From the NCBI RefSeq assembly GCF_011397635.1, contig NC_064770.1, positions 35,178,598 to 35,242,597 of the forward strand: a DNA stretch of 64,000 nucleotides. The letters are read 5' to 3'. Of this stretch, positions 22,580 through 34,300 are shown one piece after another. The DNA is from Epinephelus fuscoguttatus (lineage: Eukaryota; Chordata; Actinopteri; Perciformes; Serranidae). Position numbers and translations under genes: made by a program. Every line of letters starts with the position of its first letter. Position 1 is the first letter of the stretch. A model generated the notes under the pieces. The model made no database searches. It saw only the letters and a program-made list of their open reading frames with translations, and was not told the origin of the DNA.

Positions 22580-23745
22580 TTATGGAGGGATTACTGAACG
22601 GGCCTAGTGGCACAAGCACGTGGGCCCAAAGTGTCAGTAGGCCTCTAAAAATGGAATATATTACTAATTAATTCACTCCGCTACTCGTTAAATTACTATC
22701 CCATTACACCCCATAAAATTAGTACCTGCATATCTCCCCAAAATTAAGATGTGTTCCTCTGTGTGAATGTCAGGGTGATCAGCGTTAAGTGTAGCTAATG
22801 CTACATAGCTTCTATTTAGCTTTACCTTTTCTGTTGCCTGTGACCGGTATTTTCCCAGGGCTGTGCCCCAAAGACGGAAAGTCACTCATGGAGCAACATA
22901 TCCAACCACAAGCTTCATCACTTCTTTGCAGCTGCAGCTGTACACGATTAAAATCCACTTTTGGTTGTTTAGCCAGTGTAGCAATACAGCGCTGACCTCT
23001 GCAGCCGAGGAGAGCTCACCTTTGGTGGGGTGTATTTCCTGGAGCTTCACGCTGTTGTGCTGACGGTCGTAGTAGCCGAGGTGTTTCAGACTGAAGGTTT
23101 GAGGACGTGTTTTTTGCAGTGTAAAGTATTTTAGTTTGGCTTCCTGCAGCAGCAGTGTTCTTGTCAGCTTTCCTCCCGACAAAACCAATGTAATGGAAAT
23201 ATTTCCATACGTTTAGGTTGGTTTTTCCAACTAGCTTGGCGCTTTATGATGTGCAGGCACAACACAACAATTATTAAAATGAATCCACTGATGTGATTGT
23301 TGTATTTCAAGTCAGTAATGATGTGATAACAAAAGTAACGTAACGAATTGTTTAGTTTTGGAGTAACTGTAATATTATTACTGAAATTTCATTAGTAATT
23401 AGTTACCTTTTCCAGTAACGTGTGGTATAATATTATTACTGTAATGCATTACTGCCCAACACTGCTCAAAAGAGACTCAAAGTTGCCACAAAAAGATGCA
23501 AACTAACTGCGGAGAGACAAAACAACTACAAAAATAATTCAAAGAGACACAAAACAATTTAAACAGACACCAAATTACCTAAAAGAAACACAAACAAATG
23601 CTTTAGGGCTGCAAAAAGATTCAAAAAAGGAGGTAAAACTACAAAGTCTGTGTGTCACCTGTGTGGTGGGGTGGTGGGGCCTTTTGCACGTCTGTGCCCA
23701 GGTGCCCCCTGTCTCATAATCCGCCCCTGCTGCTGAGACAGACAC
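22580..23745. mobile_element. Composite repeat: hAT fragment inside a minisatellite-bearing element
   Basis: The right part (23466-23735) has short ACAAAACAACTACAAAAA-type units and the tail AAAGTCTGTGTGTCACC...GTCTGTGCCCAGG that also ends the element at 240-790. The left part (22590-22640) has GGGCCCAAAGTGTCAG, like that element's start. Between them lies hAT-type sequence ending, in reverse, CAGTGTTGGGCAGTAATGC plus TTACAGTAATAATATT at 23466. The left hAT end was not located, so borders are approximate. Confidence 0.5.
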
Positions 23746-24197
23746 AAAATAATACTTCCTGTTAAAAACCCAGACTGGGTCCTCCTTTAAAAGAGTAATT
23801 ACATGATGGATATTAAACGCTGTTAATCCCATATTGAAGCCTCATTGTTACCATGTACTGTATGTGCGGTCAGGTGACGTCACTGACACAGTTGCCAGCA
23901 GCAAATCTGTGCTGAGAGCTGCGCAGCCGCGCTGCGCATCCGTCGGCTGAGGTGGACAGCGAGCGCAGCCATTTCTCTGCCCCTCATGAAAAACATCCAG
24001 GGGGGGAGTGACGTTTGTCCATCACGCACATAACTACCCCGACGTGCGGGAGTCATGACGTGAGCAGCACATACCGAGGCTGAACTCATCACCGACTGAG
24101 ATCCGCGCGCTCCAAACTTTCTCCCAATCCAACGCCTGCGCAGACAAACCGGGCTCTGTCTCCTCCATTAGGCTCATGCTGTGCCTCTGTGTCAGCC

Positions 24198-27100
24198 ATG
24201 GAGGGAAATGTGCACGGAGGCTGCAGCGACGTGGCGGTGATGCACGTGAAAACTGAGGCGGTCGATGAGAATCCATCTGCGCTGGTTTTGGGCAGTCAGG
24301 AGTCGCCTGCGCCCTGCGGAGATACCGCATGCAGAGGAAGAGGGGGAGGAGGAGGAGGAGGAGGGGATCAGACTGCAGAGGAGCTGGCTGACACGACAAC
24401 TACTCCTGTGCTGCTGTGTGAGTGCAGACATCAGCTCGTTTATCTCTCAATCACCTTTTTCTTTATTGTGCAAAATAAATTAAGATTAAAAATTCAAATA
24501 ATCTTTCAACATCTTTTTAAAATTCTTCATCATGATGACATAAATGTGTCTGTTATGTGTGTCACCATCAGATCCAGTGAGCACAGACCGCTTCTTCACC
24601 ACAGCAGGGGATGGAAAGACTTACCTGAAGATCGCTCCAGGTGAGTGCATCAGTGTGTGAGAGGGGTCATACTTTTACTGCTGTGATTGTTGTCAGTGTG
24701 TCATCACAGTGATTTAAAACACACACTGTAGAGCATGCACACACCTGTACAGGAGAGGAAAAGTCACACACATGATCTTTGATGTGTTAACATGCCTGTT
24801 AGTGCTGACAGACTTTTCCAAAAAACAAAAATACCACACCTGGCTAAAATTTATACAAATATATATAGAGAGATTTATTCTTAATTGATCTCACCCTCTC
24901 CTGGTTTATGGCTGTTTTCAGAACCCAAAATGTTCTGTATCGGAGTTCCAAATATAATGTTGATAATAAAAATGACGCATTTCCATTGTATGTCATGTTA
25001 AAGCATTCCATATCTCCATAACATTAAATATCCAAAATCATTTAAGGTGTTTTTTGGGACTCTTGAGCCGCGTTTCCACCAAACAAACAACATTTTCTTA
25101 AAGAGATTGTGTTGCCGTGAGTCTCTCTCTATTGCATATTTAAAAAGAGCTGGTTTGTGCATGTAGTCCTTCTCAGGTCGGGAGAAAACGTGGATATGTG
25201 AGGCATGCTTTCTACAAAAATTCCCGAAATGACACCATTTATCATCAGAAACTGTAAAAACATAAATTATCTTTGGATTTTCAAATTTGCGACCGTCCTT
25301 GAACACATCACGTGCGACAAATATCAAATTATATTTCGTCGAAATAACTTCTATGACTCATTTAAAATTTGGTGCACCAACTAACCACCAGAGTCTTTTT
25401 TCAACTCCAGGATTTCATCTTTTTGACACTGACAGGCTCGGATTGTTATTTTTAGTGTTTGGCAACATGATGGAAAGGATCCCCACAGAGATAGAGCTTT
25501 TCATTGAAGAGTAAGATCCTTTTTGTTTAACCAGAAACACCCCGAAATCATCATCAAACCCACCAGACTCCATTTAAATACTTTCTTTTAAGTCAACAGA
25601 AACAAAAAATAAAACTCACTAAAGCCATTTTGGTTCATCTTTCCACTGCTCCAACAATCACCAACTCTGGTTTGGTTGAAACTCTTAATTCACCCAGTTA
25701 TATACGGAAAACATGCTGCCTCTATACACACTAAAATTACTGTTTATTTACATGGTGGGTCTGGTGATAGAAATTTGGGGGCTGTTCCTGGTTCAACAAA
25801 AGGATCTTACTCTTTAACAAAAAGGTCTATCTCTGTCGGGATCCTTTCCATAATGTTAGACACTTGGAGTAACAATCTGAGCCTGTCAGTGACAAAAACA
25901 AACACTTTGATTGGACGTAAATGAAACATGCTCCAAGTGGTTACATTGCAGCCTGTTTCGCCGCTGCCGGCTGAAGCCCTCTCATTCAATACTGGACCAG
26001 TTTAAAAAGCTGTTGTTCCCATTACTCACTAAGACAAAAGAACATGGGAAAATAGAGTCCAGGTTGGAAAATGCTGAACTTACCCTTTAGCTCATAATGA
26101 AAAGCTGGTCGAGTAAACACATTTTCAGGGCCTCCCACACACATTTACATATGAAGCAACCCCACAGTTTGAAAAGGAAATCTAAATCACCTGTGTCCTC
26201 TCTCAGCTTCAGCGATGCCACCTGCTCCTTCAGAGAAGACGCTTCCCTCCGGCTCTGATTTCTCCTCCAAAGCCGTTTTGTGTCTGATAGAGGCGGTCGG
26301 GCGCCGCTGGGGCCTCTACGAGACTCGAGAACGCTCACAGCTCTTTCAGAGCGTCCAGGAGGAGATGGCCTCCAAGGGGCACGTGCTTCCTGTCGAAAAG
26401 ATACGCCGCAAGTGGAACAACCTCATTGTCACATACAAGAGGGTTAAAGACCGCAGCCGGGAGACGGGGCACGCCAAAACATCCTGGGAGTTCTTCGATG
26501 TAAGTGTTTCCTTTCAGCACTCTATTTCCTCACAGGGAAAATTTCCCCCAAGGTTGGATCAAATATTAAAATGTCTTTAAAAAATCATCAGACACTTCTT
26601 ATAGTTTATAAATAATTTTGGGGCTAATTTGGACCTGCAGTTGGCTCAGGAAATGGAACTGGATCAGGTCTGAGTTCTGACCTAGAAACAAGGTACCAAC
26701 ACCAAACCATGTTTCATTGCTGCGCAAGCGAAAGTTTCATACTGAAAGTTAATATTAATCAGAAGACACATCCCACTGGCTGACAATTACTTTCTACTTC
26801 AGGGTCTCCATCCCATTTGGCAAAGTCCCTTGAATGTTCTCGCATGGTCTGCCCGTCTATACGCCGTATACATTATACAGAGTCTTTACAGTTCTAGAAA
26901 CGTGAATATGTCTCTCAGCTTTGCCAGGCACATTCCACCTCAACAACCTGGCCACCAGAAGAAAACGCTGGCATTGTATTTTTCTGCAAACCACAGATAT
27001 GTTACATTTGTACATCTTATCAATGTTTCCAAAGTGACGTAGTTCTGATTGCGTTGTCATCAGGAGGTGGAGGGAATAATGGATGGTTTGAGACCTAGGC

Positions 27101-28900
27101 GAGACGGCTGCCAAGCTGCAGACCAATGTTCAAGACCAACAAACAACAAAACGGTTGTGTTTTAGCAACCCATTGCGGCATTTCTAGAGGCGATTGTGGC
27201 ATCAAATATGGACATTTTAAACCAAAACATGAGCCTTATCTACCCATAACCAAGGATCAATCATAATACACCCCTTGCCTCTTCCATTTAGCCCTACCCC
27301 TTTGTTCTACCCAAACATACCCCTTCATTTTGCGTGTTCATGTCTAGGGGTAGAGTGTCCAGAGTCTTGTTGGACTAGAAGAGTAGTGCAAAGTGTTGGG
27401 GCTACATGGCCCTCCAAGCAGAGGTGTTTCAGAGGCACACTTTAAACTGAGGGTTACAAGAATTCATTGGCAATATGGCGTCACAAGCAACAAAAAAATC
27501 CATAAATGTTAATTTTTTTGTCAGTACAGATTTAAAAATTCTGACGACCTGCGTATTGTCTCAGTGTAACGTTTTTTCAATGTATTGCGGACCTTTTCTT
27601 CATAACAAACATTACCAAAAAAAACAGCTAGTATGCCGATGTCTTGGTGGGTAACTGGCTAGCTAGCTGTCGTCCCAGTGAATTAAACAGTGTTCACAGC
27701 TTCACCTTTTAGTACCAGATCTGTGTGCTAGGTACCCCAACAGAGGGGGGACCAAACATGGGGACGCTAAGGAACGCTTCCACTGGTACCATCCACAACT
27801 TTTCACAGTGGAAACTGAGAAATAAATGTGTCCTGAACTGAACCGGACTGCCTGGTGGATACAAGGCTCATAGTGCTGTGGTAAGATCGATAGTCTCTGC
27901 GTCTAACAAACTCGCAGGGCAGAGTATACTCTTACAAAATCAAAACCTGATCTGCTGATCTGATCACAAATAACTTGAGTTGTTTATTTCCTCTCTCCAT
28001 CTCTCTGTGTCTCTATAGTTGATGGACGCCACACTCTGTGACACTGTTGGCACTCAGATTGTCAGCAACAAAAGAAACAAAAGTGGCAACACTGTTTCCA
28101 CGCTGCCCGGTCCTTTGGCAAAGATCGCTGCAAAACCACAGGTTCCACAGCCCACCACCATCATCCGCCCGAATGGGGACTTTACTTCGACTGGTGGTGT
28201 GGACTCAGTGGGCCAGGGAGCCATCAGCAGTCAAATCATCAGTAGCGCTGCTGCCATTACCTCAGTGACTACAGCCACCATTAGCCCAACAAATGCTCCA
28301 GAGCTCAAGCCCCTGATCGTCCTCAACAGTGACATTGTTACAACCAGCATTCATCCAGCCACCATTGTGCCATCTCCATCTTTTATCTCCTCACCTTGTT
28401 TCACAGAGACAGCTTCTACTTCCCCTTCCCTTGGCTCCATTAGCAACGCAGATCTCAACGCGCCACGCTACGTAGGCCGTAAAGCTCAATCATTCCCATC
28501 AGGCGTCATACCCTTCCGGCTCAGCAGTGCACCACTTAGCAACAATCAGAATCTCCTCAGCCTCTCCTCCGCTTTCCCCCATACTTCCTCCTGTCTCACT
28601 TCTTCTATCACCACCTCCTTACCTGCAGCAACCATGTCGGGAACCGAGGGCCAGAACCAGAAAGGAAATGAGGAGCAAACAAGCACAACTTTGTTCCAGG
28701 AGATTCTGAAGCGACAGGAGGAGCAGGCCTACCTGGACCGAGTGGCTCGCCGCAGGGTGGAAGCCAGAGAGAAGAGGCGCGAGAGGAGGGAGGTGCGGAT
28801 GGCAGAGTCCCTCGGCAGGATAGCCACAGCACTGGAGCTGCTCTCCTCCAAACAGGACACAGTCATTGCCCTCCTGCAGAGACTGGCTGATCGGAAGTGA
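24198..28900 (+). CDS. Trihelix (Myb/SANT-like) DNA-binding protein with C-terminal coiled coil
   Basis: Four exons with matching phases: 24198-24417, 24572-24640, 26207-26499, 28019-28900; 487 aa. The ATG at 24198 follows a GC-rich region and has a good context (GCCATGG). Residues 1-73 are Gly/Glu-rich, with VHVKTE-like acidic words. Exon 3 (about 97-194) is a trihelix/Myb-DNA-bind-4 domain: AVLCLIEAVGRRWGLYETR, IRRKWNNLIVTYKRVK and WEFFD. Residues about 195-415 are Ser/Thr/Pro-rich and probably disordered. Residues about 420-487 form a basic coiled coil (RQEEQAYLDRVARRRVEARE) ending in a leucine-rich helix. The layout resembles MSANTD/NAIF-type nuclear factors, often related to Harbinger transposon Myb proteins, but I do not recognise a specific orthologue. 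No break is visible, and a polyadenylation signal follows. Confidence 0.85.
25030..26095. mobile_element. Foldback (palindromic) MITE in intron 2 of the SANT-like gene
   Basis: Arms at about 25430-25560 and, inverted, 25780-25900 share AGGCTC(A/G)GATTGTTA, GGAAAGGATCC(C/T)(G/C)ACAGAGATAGA and AGAGTAAGATC. The right edge (26020-26090) reads, reversed, AAAGGGTAAGTTCAGCATTTTCC. The same element recurs at 29070-29830. The left part (25030-25430) may be another repeat. No transposase code. Confidence 0.6.
26640..28000. other. Intron 3 of the SANT-like gene with dispersed repeats
   Basis: About 27230-27500 (TAGCCCTACCCCTTTGTTCT, GTTGGGGCTACATGGCCCTC) and 27710-27880 (GGTACCCCAACAGAGGGGGG, TTTTCACAGTGGAAACTGAG) have the look of widespread fish MITEs. 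I cannot define their ends. No exon candidates were found here. Confidence 0.35.
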
Positions 28901-29030
28901 TGAAGGGTGAAAGCGGGGACTCATAATTCTGAGACCACACATATGAGAACTTCTTAACACTCCTACCATGCAATTACCCAGAGTTCCATAATGCTACTGA
29001 AAAGGGTTTTACTCTCCTGATTTTGATGTA

Positions 29031-29036
29031 AATAAA
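29031..29036 (+). promoter_or_regulatory. Polyadenylation signal of the SANT-like gene
   Basis: AATAAA lies 131 bases after the TGA that ends at 28900, a normal distance for a short 3' UTR. A foldback element starts about 35 bases further on. Confidence 0.6.
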
Positions 29037-29069
29037 ATTCTAGAAAATCATGTAAGCTGCTCACTTTTC

Positions 29070-29830
29070 TAAAGGTAAGTTTGGTATTTTTAAACCTGGA
29101 ACAATCATTTATTAAACTGGTCCAGGTCTGGGCGAGAGTGCTTCAGCTGGCAGCCGCAAAACAAGCTGCAGTGTAACCACTCTGGGCATATTTGCACCAT
29201 CAATTTACTTCCACTAAAAGTGCTTGTTTTTGCCTATTACAGGCTCAGATTGTTACTCCAGGTGTCTAACAACTTATGGAAAGGATCCCGACAGAGATAG
29301 ACCTTTTTGTTAAAGAGTAAGATCATTTTTCTTTAATCAGAAACAGCCCCAAAATGGCCAGCACCAGTTCAACCAGACTCCATTTAAAAAAACAGTAATT
29401 TTAGCATGTACAGAGGCAGTATATTTTCATTTCTAACTGGGTGAATTAAGGGCTTATTTCAACCAAACCAGAGTTAATGATTGTTGGAACTGTGGAAAGA
29501 CAAACCAAAATGTTTTTGTGAGTTTTATTTTGTTTCTGTTGACTTTGAATAAAGTGTATGTTTTACGATGATAGAATTATAGCATTTTTACATGGAGTCT
29601 GGTGGCTTTGGCAGTTGCTATTTTGGGGCTGTTTCTGGTTAAACAAAAAGGATCTTACTCTTTAACAAAAAGGTCTGTCTCTGTAGGGATCCTTTGCATA
29701 AGTTGTCAGACACCTATGATTATAACCTGAGCCTGTCAGTGGCAAAAACAAGCACTTGTAGTGGACATACATTGACAGTGCGTGGCTCAGTCCAGGGTCC
29801 AGCAACAACACAGCTGTGCTCCATTGACTC
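29070..29830. mobile_element. Foldback (palindromic) MITE, second copy
   Basis: The left end AAAGGTAAGTTTGGTATTTT and the following 300 bases match the reverse complement of the right half of the copy at 25030-26095. The inner arms (about 29205-29400 and 29590-29780) are inverted repeats of each other around a centre near 29495, with GGATCC(C/T)(G/T)ACAGAGA and AAAGAGTAAGATC words in each arm. No coding sequence. Confidence 0.65.
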
Positions 29831-30019
29831 TAATGCAGTTGTTTCAGATTTCCTTCATTTTGCATCATTCATTCAGGCTGGTTTTGTGGATTTGGAGCTA
29901 AATGTTGTGCCTGGGGCACGTCGTGTATTAATGATACTCGTTACCTGGAGAGGTTGGAAAAAGATATACGTTTCTTCCCTGTTCCAAAACCAAAATCAAA
30001 CCCTGAAAAGTGTAGGTTT

Positions 30020-31180
30020 ACACTGTGATCTGTAGCCTATAGTTCGGCTTTAGCTTCTAACTACCTTTGTCTTTTTAACCTGTTGTTGCTGCTGAGTCAG
30101 TTTGACATCCTGGATATATCCTTCACAGACTGTAGACCCCTCTGTCCGCTTCTCTCTGGAATTCATTTTTCCAAAAGTATGATAATATCTCTTCAGGGAG
30201 TGATGTTAGTTACAGTGTGGGCTCCATGTTTACCGCGACAGCTTGTCGGCTTAGTGAAAGGTCAATTGTCACTCAAGAGTGCCAATGCAAACTTTGGTTT
30301 TATAATAACTGCTATGAAAGGAGGGCATGGTAGTTTGAGAGTACAGTCACTCGCCCAAAGCTCCCAGACAGCGGACCACCTATAATAATATCATAAACAT
30401 CTCGGGTTATACTTTGTTGTGTGGTTGGTGTCATATGTCATGAATGGTCATGGGAATTTTATTATGTGTCCTTGAAAAGCTAAGGAGAAGTTTTCAATTT
30501 CTGTCCATGAAAACCTGTGGGAACCCTGGGGCATCATCCTAAATTACATTTTAATACAAAAAGGGAATTTTGTACTTAAAAGTTAAAAACATTAAAGATA
30601 CCCACTTGATTTGTGTAACACCAACTTGCAAAGCCTCATATTAGCTTCAGTTGAACTCTATTGAAACAATAAATGTATCCCCATGTGAGTATTGTTTTAA
30701 GACAGATGTGAAGGGATGTCCTTCAAGGTGAAAGCTGTGGTCCTGCCTGCTCTAGAAACCGAACCCACTGACTGTGGATCTCCCAAAGGATTTCCTCACA
30801 TAACTCAATCAGGACGTCTTTGAAATACTGGTAAGTACAATATGTTGCCCACTAGATGGCGTCATTTGTCTAGTTCTTTTTGGTCAGCTGACGTTTACAA
30901 ACTAGTGCAGACACATTGGATTTAAATATTTCCTGTTTTCTTTGGCTGACCCTTCACAAATAATCAAAGGTTGTTTCATGGTCAAACTAACACATGCATG
31001 GAGAATACAGCATGTGACTTTCATTGGTTTCCATAAGCTAACTAATACATTTTCACTATGAATGCTCTGTAAGTTTTACTGCACATTATGTCAGACCTTT
31101 ATGCTGACAGTCTTTTTCCAGGAAACATTTCTCAGAGCCTTGAACGTGTAAACTGCCGGGCCAGTGTCCTGCCTTTGTTA
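30020..31180. other. Intergenic sequence upstream of the GIMAP gene
   Basis: No element or exon could be defined. About 30080-30400 has low similarity in style to dispersed repeats. The proximal 200 bases before 31189 probably belong to the GIMAP promoter. Confidence 0.35.
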
Positions 31181-31188
31181 CTGCATTC

Positions 31189-31206
31189 TTTCACTTTCCA
31201 TTTCAC
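31189..31206 (-). promoter_or_regulatory. Triple-GAAA ISRE at the GIMAP promoter
   Basis: Read on the minus strand the site is GTGAAATGGAAAGTGAAA: three GAAA half-sites spaced by exactly two bases, a near-ideal IRF/ISRE array. It is about 130 bases upstream of the start codon at 31335, so close to the likely transcription start. It predicts response to interferon or IRF factors; this is inferred from sequence only. Confidence 0.65.
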
Positions 31207-31334
31207 TCGGCAGCAGCAGAGAGAAAGCTGAAGAGTGGACTGATCCACACAGAGAAACTTTGTAAGAACTCTGAGACTTCTTAGAAACAGCTCCGTTGCC
31301 CAGAAGCTGCCGTAAACACTGACATTATACAGAC

Positions 31335-34300
31335 ATGAATGTTGGCTGCGCGGGTGAAAACAACCCTAACAACATGCCTGGTGAGAAGGAAGATCAAGAG
31401 GAAGGTGATTATGAAAATGAACTCTGAATTCTCTGTTCTCTCTGTCTCTCTCTGTTTTTAGCTGCTCATAAAGACAAATGGTTGGAAATGAACTTTATTT
31501 GCATTTATTAACATTTTATGGGGAAAACCCATCACAGGAGTTTATAGTCACATGTGTGACTTCAGCAAACTGTTTCCTGTAAGCTGAGCGGGTGCAGGCA
31601 TGTCTAAAAAAGGAGTAGGTGACAACGTGGGGAGCTAGTTTAGATTAGTTTCACTTTGCAGCAAAAAAAAGTTCTAGCACTTTATTTGCTCTTGTTCTTC
31701 TGCTTTTCTTTTTTGTGTCTAAAAATGGCTAAGAAAATAACGTCACTTCTGTATGATCACAGCGAGTGTGCAGTTATTGCATTTTAACCCTTTGATATAC
31801 ACGTGGGACGCTCCTCTGTAAGTGGGTTAACACTGACCCTTTTTAGAATCCTTGTATTTAAGTTTCACATAGAGTTTTTTGAAAGTTTGTAAAGTTTATG
31901 CATAAATTTTAATACATTTTTTTAAAGGAAGTGAGCAATAAACAAACTACTTATTTCTAGATTTGTGGACTTGAACTTTTTGACTTGAAAATACTCGTTA
32001 CCTTTCCACAAGCCCAAAGATTTAAAAGTATGTGTCAGGAATCAATTAGTTTCCCTTCATTTCCTGAATCAACTCACATAAAGACTTATCAACCCCAGCA
32101 AGTCAACACTTATTTCCCTAGACCCACTTATTTCAAACTAATCCGACAGCATCCACTCAAGTTGCAGAGAACAATGAGGAACAAACATTATGTTACTGAG
32201 CGCTGGTTGTAAAAACAATAGATACTTTTGCTCACATACAGAAACTACGCAGTGGTCAGTAAAGAGTTGCGGTACACAAAACATGCGAGTTGGAAAGTAC
32301 AGAGACGTAACAACTTCTAACTTTGACATTTTAAGTTGCACAAAGATTGGTAAGCTGAGGCTAATGTTAACACAGTTAGCAAGCTAATGTTTAGCCAGCA
32401 TCAGCTTAACAGCTAAGAAACTAATTAAAAAACTTGTTTTAACAAATAAATTCAAATTTCAAAAAGCATTCAGGATTTTTTAATTTAATACTGTCATGAC
32501 ATTTGTTGAAGGGCGTGTTTGTTTAGGACTTGAAACTTGACTTCAGTCGACTTGGGACTTTACTTTGGACTTGCAAATGATGACAGTCTTTGCACTCAGG
32601 CCCCAAGTCAAGACTGACAAGTCACAAATCAAGTCTTAAGTCCTAAACTTTGAGTTTCGAGTCCTAGTCAAGTCATAACAAGCTCTTCACCAAACATAAT
32701 GCCATTTTAACATCAGAGTAATAATATATTAAATTAACAGAAATTAAAAATGTTTAGTTTGTCCTCTGAGTTTGAACCAATCCAACGGCATCCACTTAAG
32801 TTGCAGAGAACAATGAAGAACTAAGGTTATGTTACGCAGTGCTAGTTGGAAAAAATTATACCACAGATAATTTTGCTCATACAAAAACTATGCAGTGGTC
32901 AACAATTAACAATTAACTTTGACATTTTAAGTTGCACAAAGATTGGTAAGCTGAGGCTAATATTACACAGTTAGCAAGCTAATGTTTAGCTAACATTAGC
33001 TTAACTTAGCTGAGAAAGTAATTAAACTTGTGTTAACACATAAATGCAAAATCTAAAAACCATTCAGGAGTTTTAATTTAATACTGTCATGACATTTGTT
33101 GAAGGGCATGTTTGTTTAAGACGCAAAAGTCAGAGTTTAGGACTTTGGATTTGACTTGGGACTTGTCAGTTGGCTTGGGACTTTACTTTGGACTTGCAAA
33201 ATGACTTTCTCGGAACCCATCGGCTGTATTCGGTGTCTGACTTCCAGCAGACGGCGATACAGCCTCTGGGGGCAGACCCCCGATTTTTTGGCATTCCGGT
33301 TTGATTTGGGCGGAGGTGGCGAATTTCCATTTCCGACATATAAGTGAATATGCTGAACCATTGCGATGGATTCAGAGTTTGCAGTGACGACAATTATGTT
33401 CCGCCCCGTTAGTTCACCGCACGGACCGTTTAACCTGGCAACAACTGCAGCCGGCTCAAACGTGATTGATCAATATCACGCGGACTACAAACAGCCTACA
33501 ACCGGAAACCAGGGCTCTTCTGCTCTTCTTCCGGAGGCAAGATCTCCGAGGTTTGCCTACAGACTCTACATTCATTGAATGTAGAGTCTGTATATAGAGA
33601 CTAGCAAAAGGATGACAGTCTTTGCACTCAGGCCCCAAGTCAAGGCCCAAGTCAAGACGCACCAGTCCCATCTTAAGTCCAAAGTCCTAAATTTTGGGTC
33701 TCAAGTCCTAATTAAGTCATAACATGTTCTTGACCAAATATAATGCCATTTTAACATCAGAGTTATAATATATTAATTTCACAGAAATCATGAATGATTT
33801 TTAAAATATATATGTAAACATATTTTTGTTAAAGCAAGTTTGTTAAAAAGTAGTCTGAGTGGGTGGAAGTTCGCTGCATAGATCAGCCTCTCATTGGGCG
33901 GAACGAGCCACCCGCTGAAGTCCCGCCCTACCACCTCCGGTTGCCGTTTTCAACACGTCCTTTACTAACTTTTGCGATGTTTGATCTTGCGGGGATGTAG
34001 CCATTTTTCTGCCATGGTTCACGTCCTGTAGGCGATATTTTTGTGGGCGTGTTACACCAAAACCTGTTTCCCCCCGGCAATATTTTTGCAAGTGCACCGT
34101 TGCTGTGGCACCGCCCAGAACGATTGTGATTGGTTGAAAGAAATACAAGCAGCCGGGGCGTTTTTTTCTCCAATCTTAAAGTGAGCGTCGGCGCAGCGAG
34201 ACCTTTCTTTTCTTGAGAAAGGTCTGGTGAGCGAGACTAGTTAAAAAGTTACTTAGCTGTTAAGCCAATGTTAGCTAAGTATTAGCTTGCTAAATATGTT

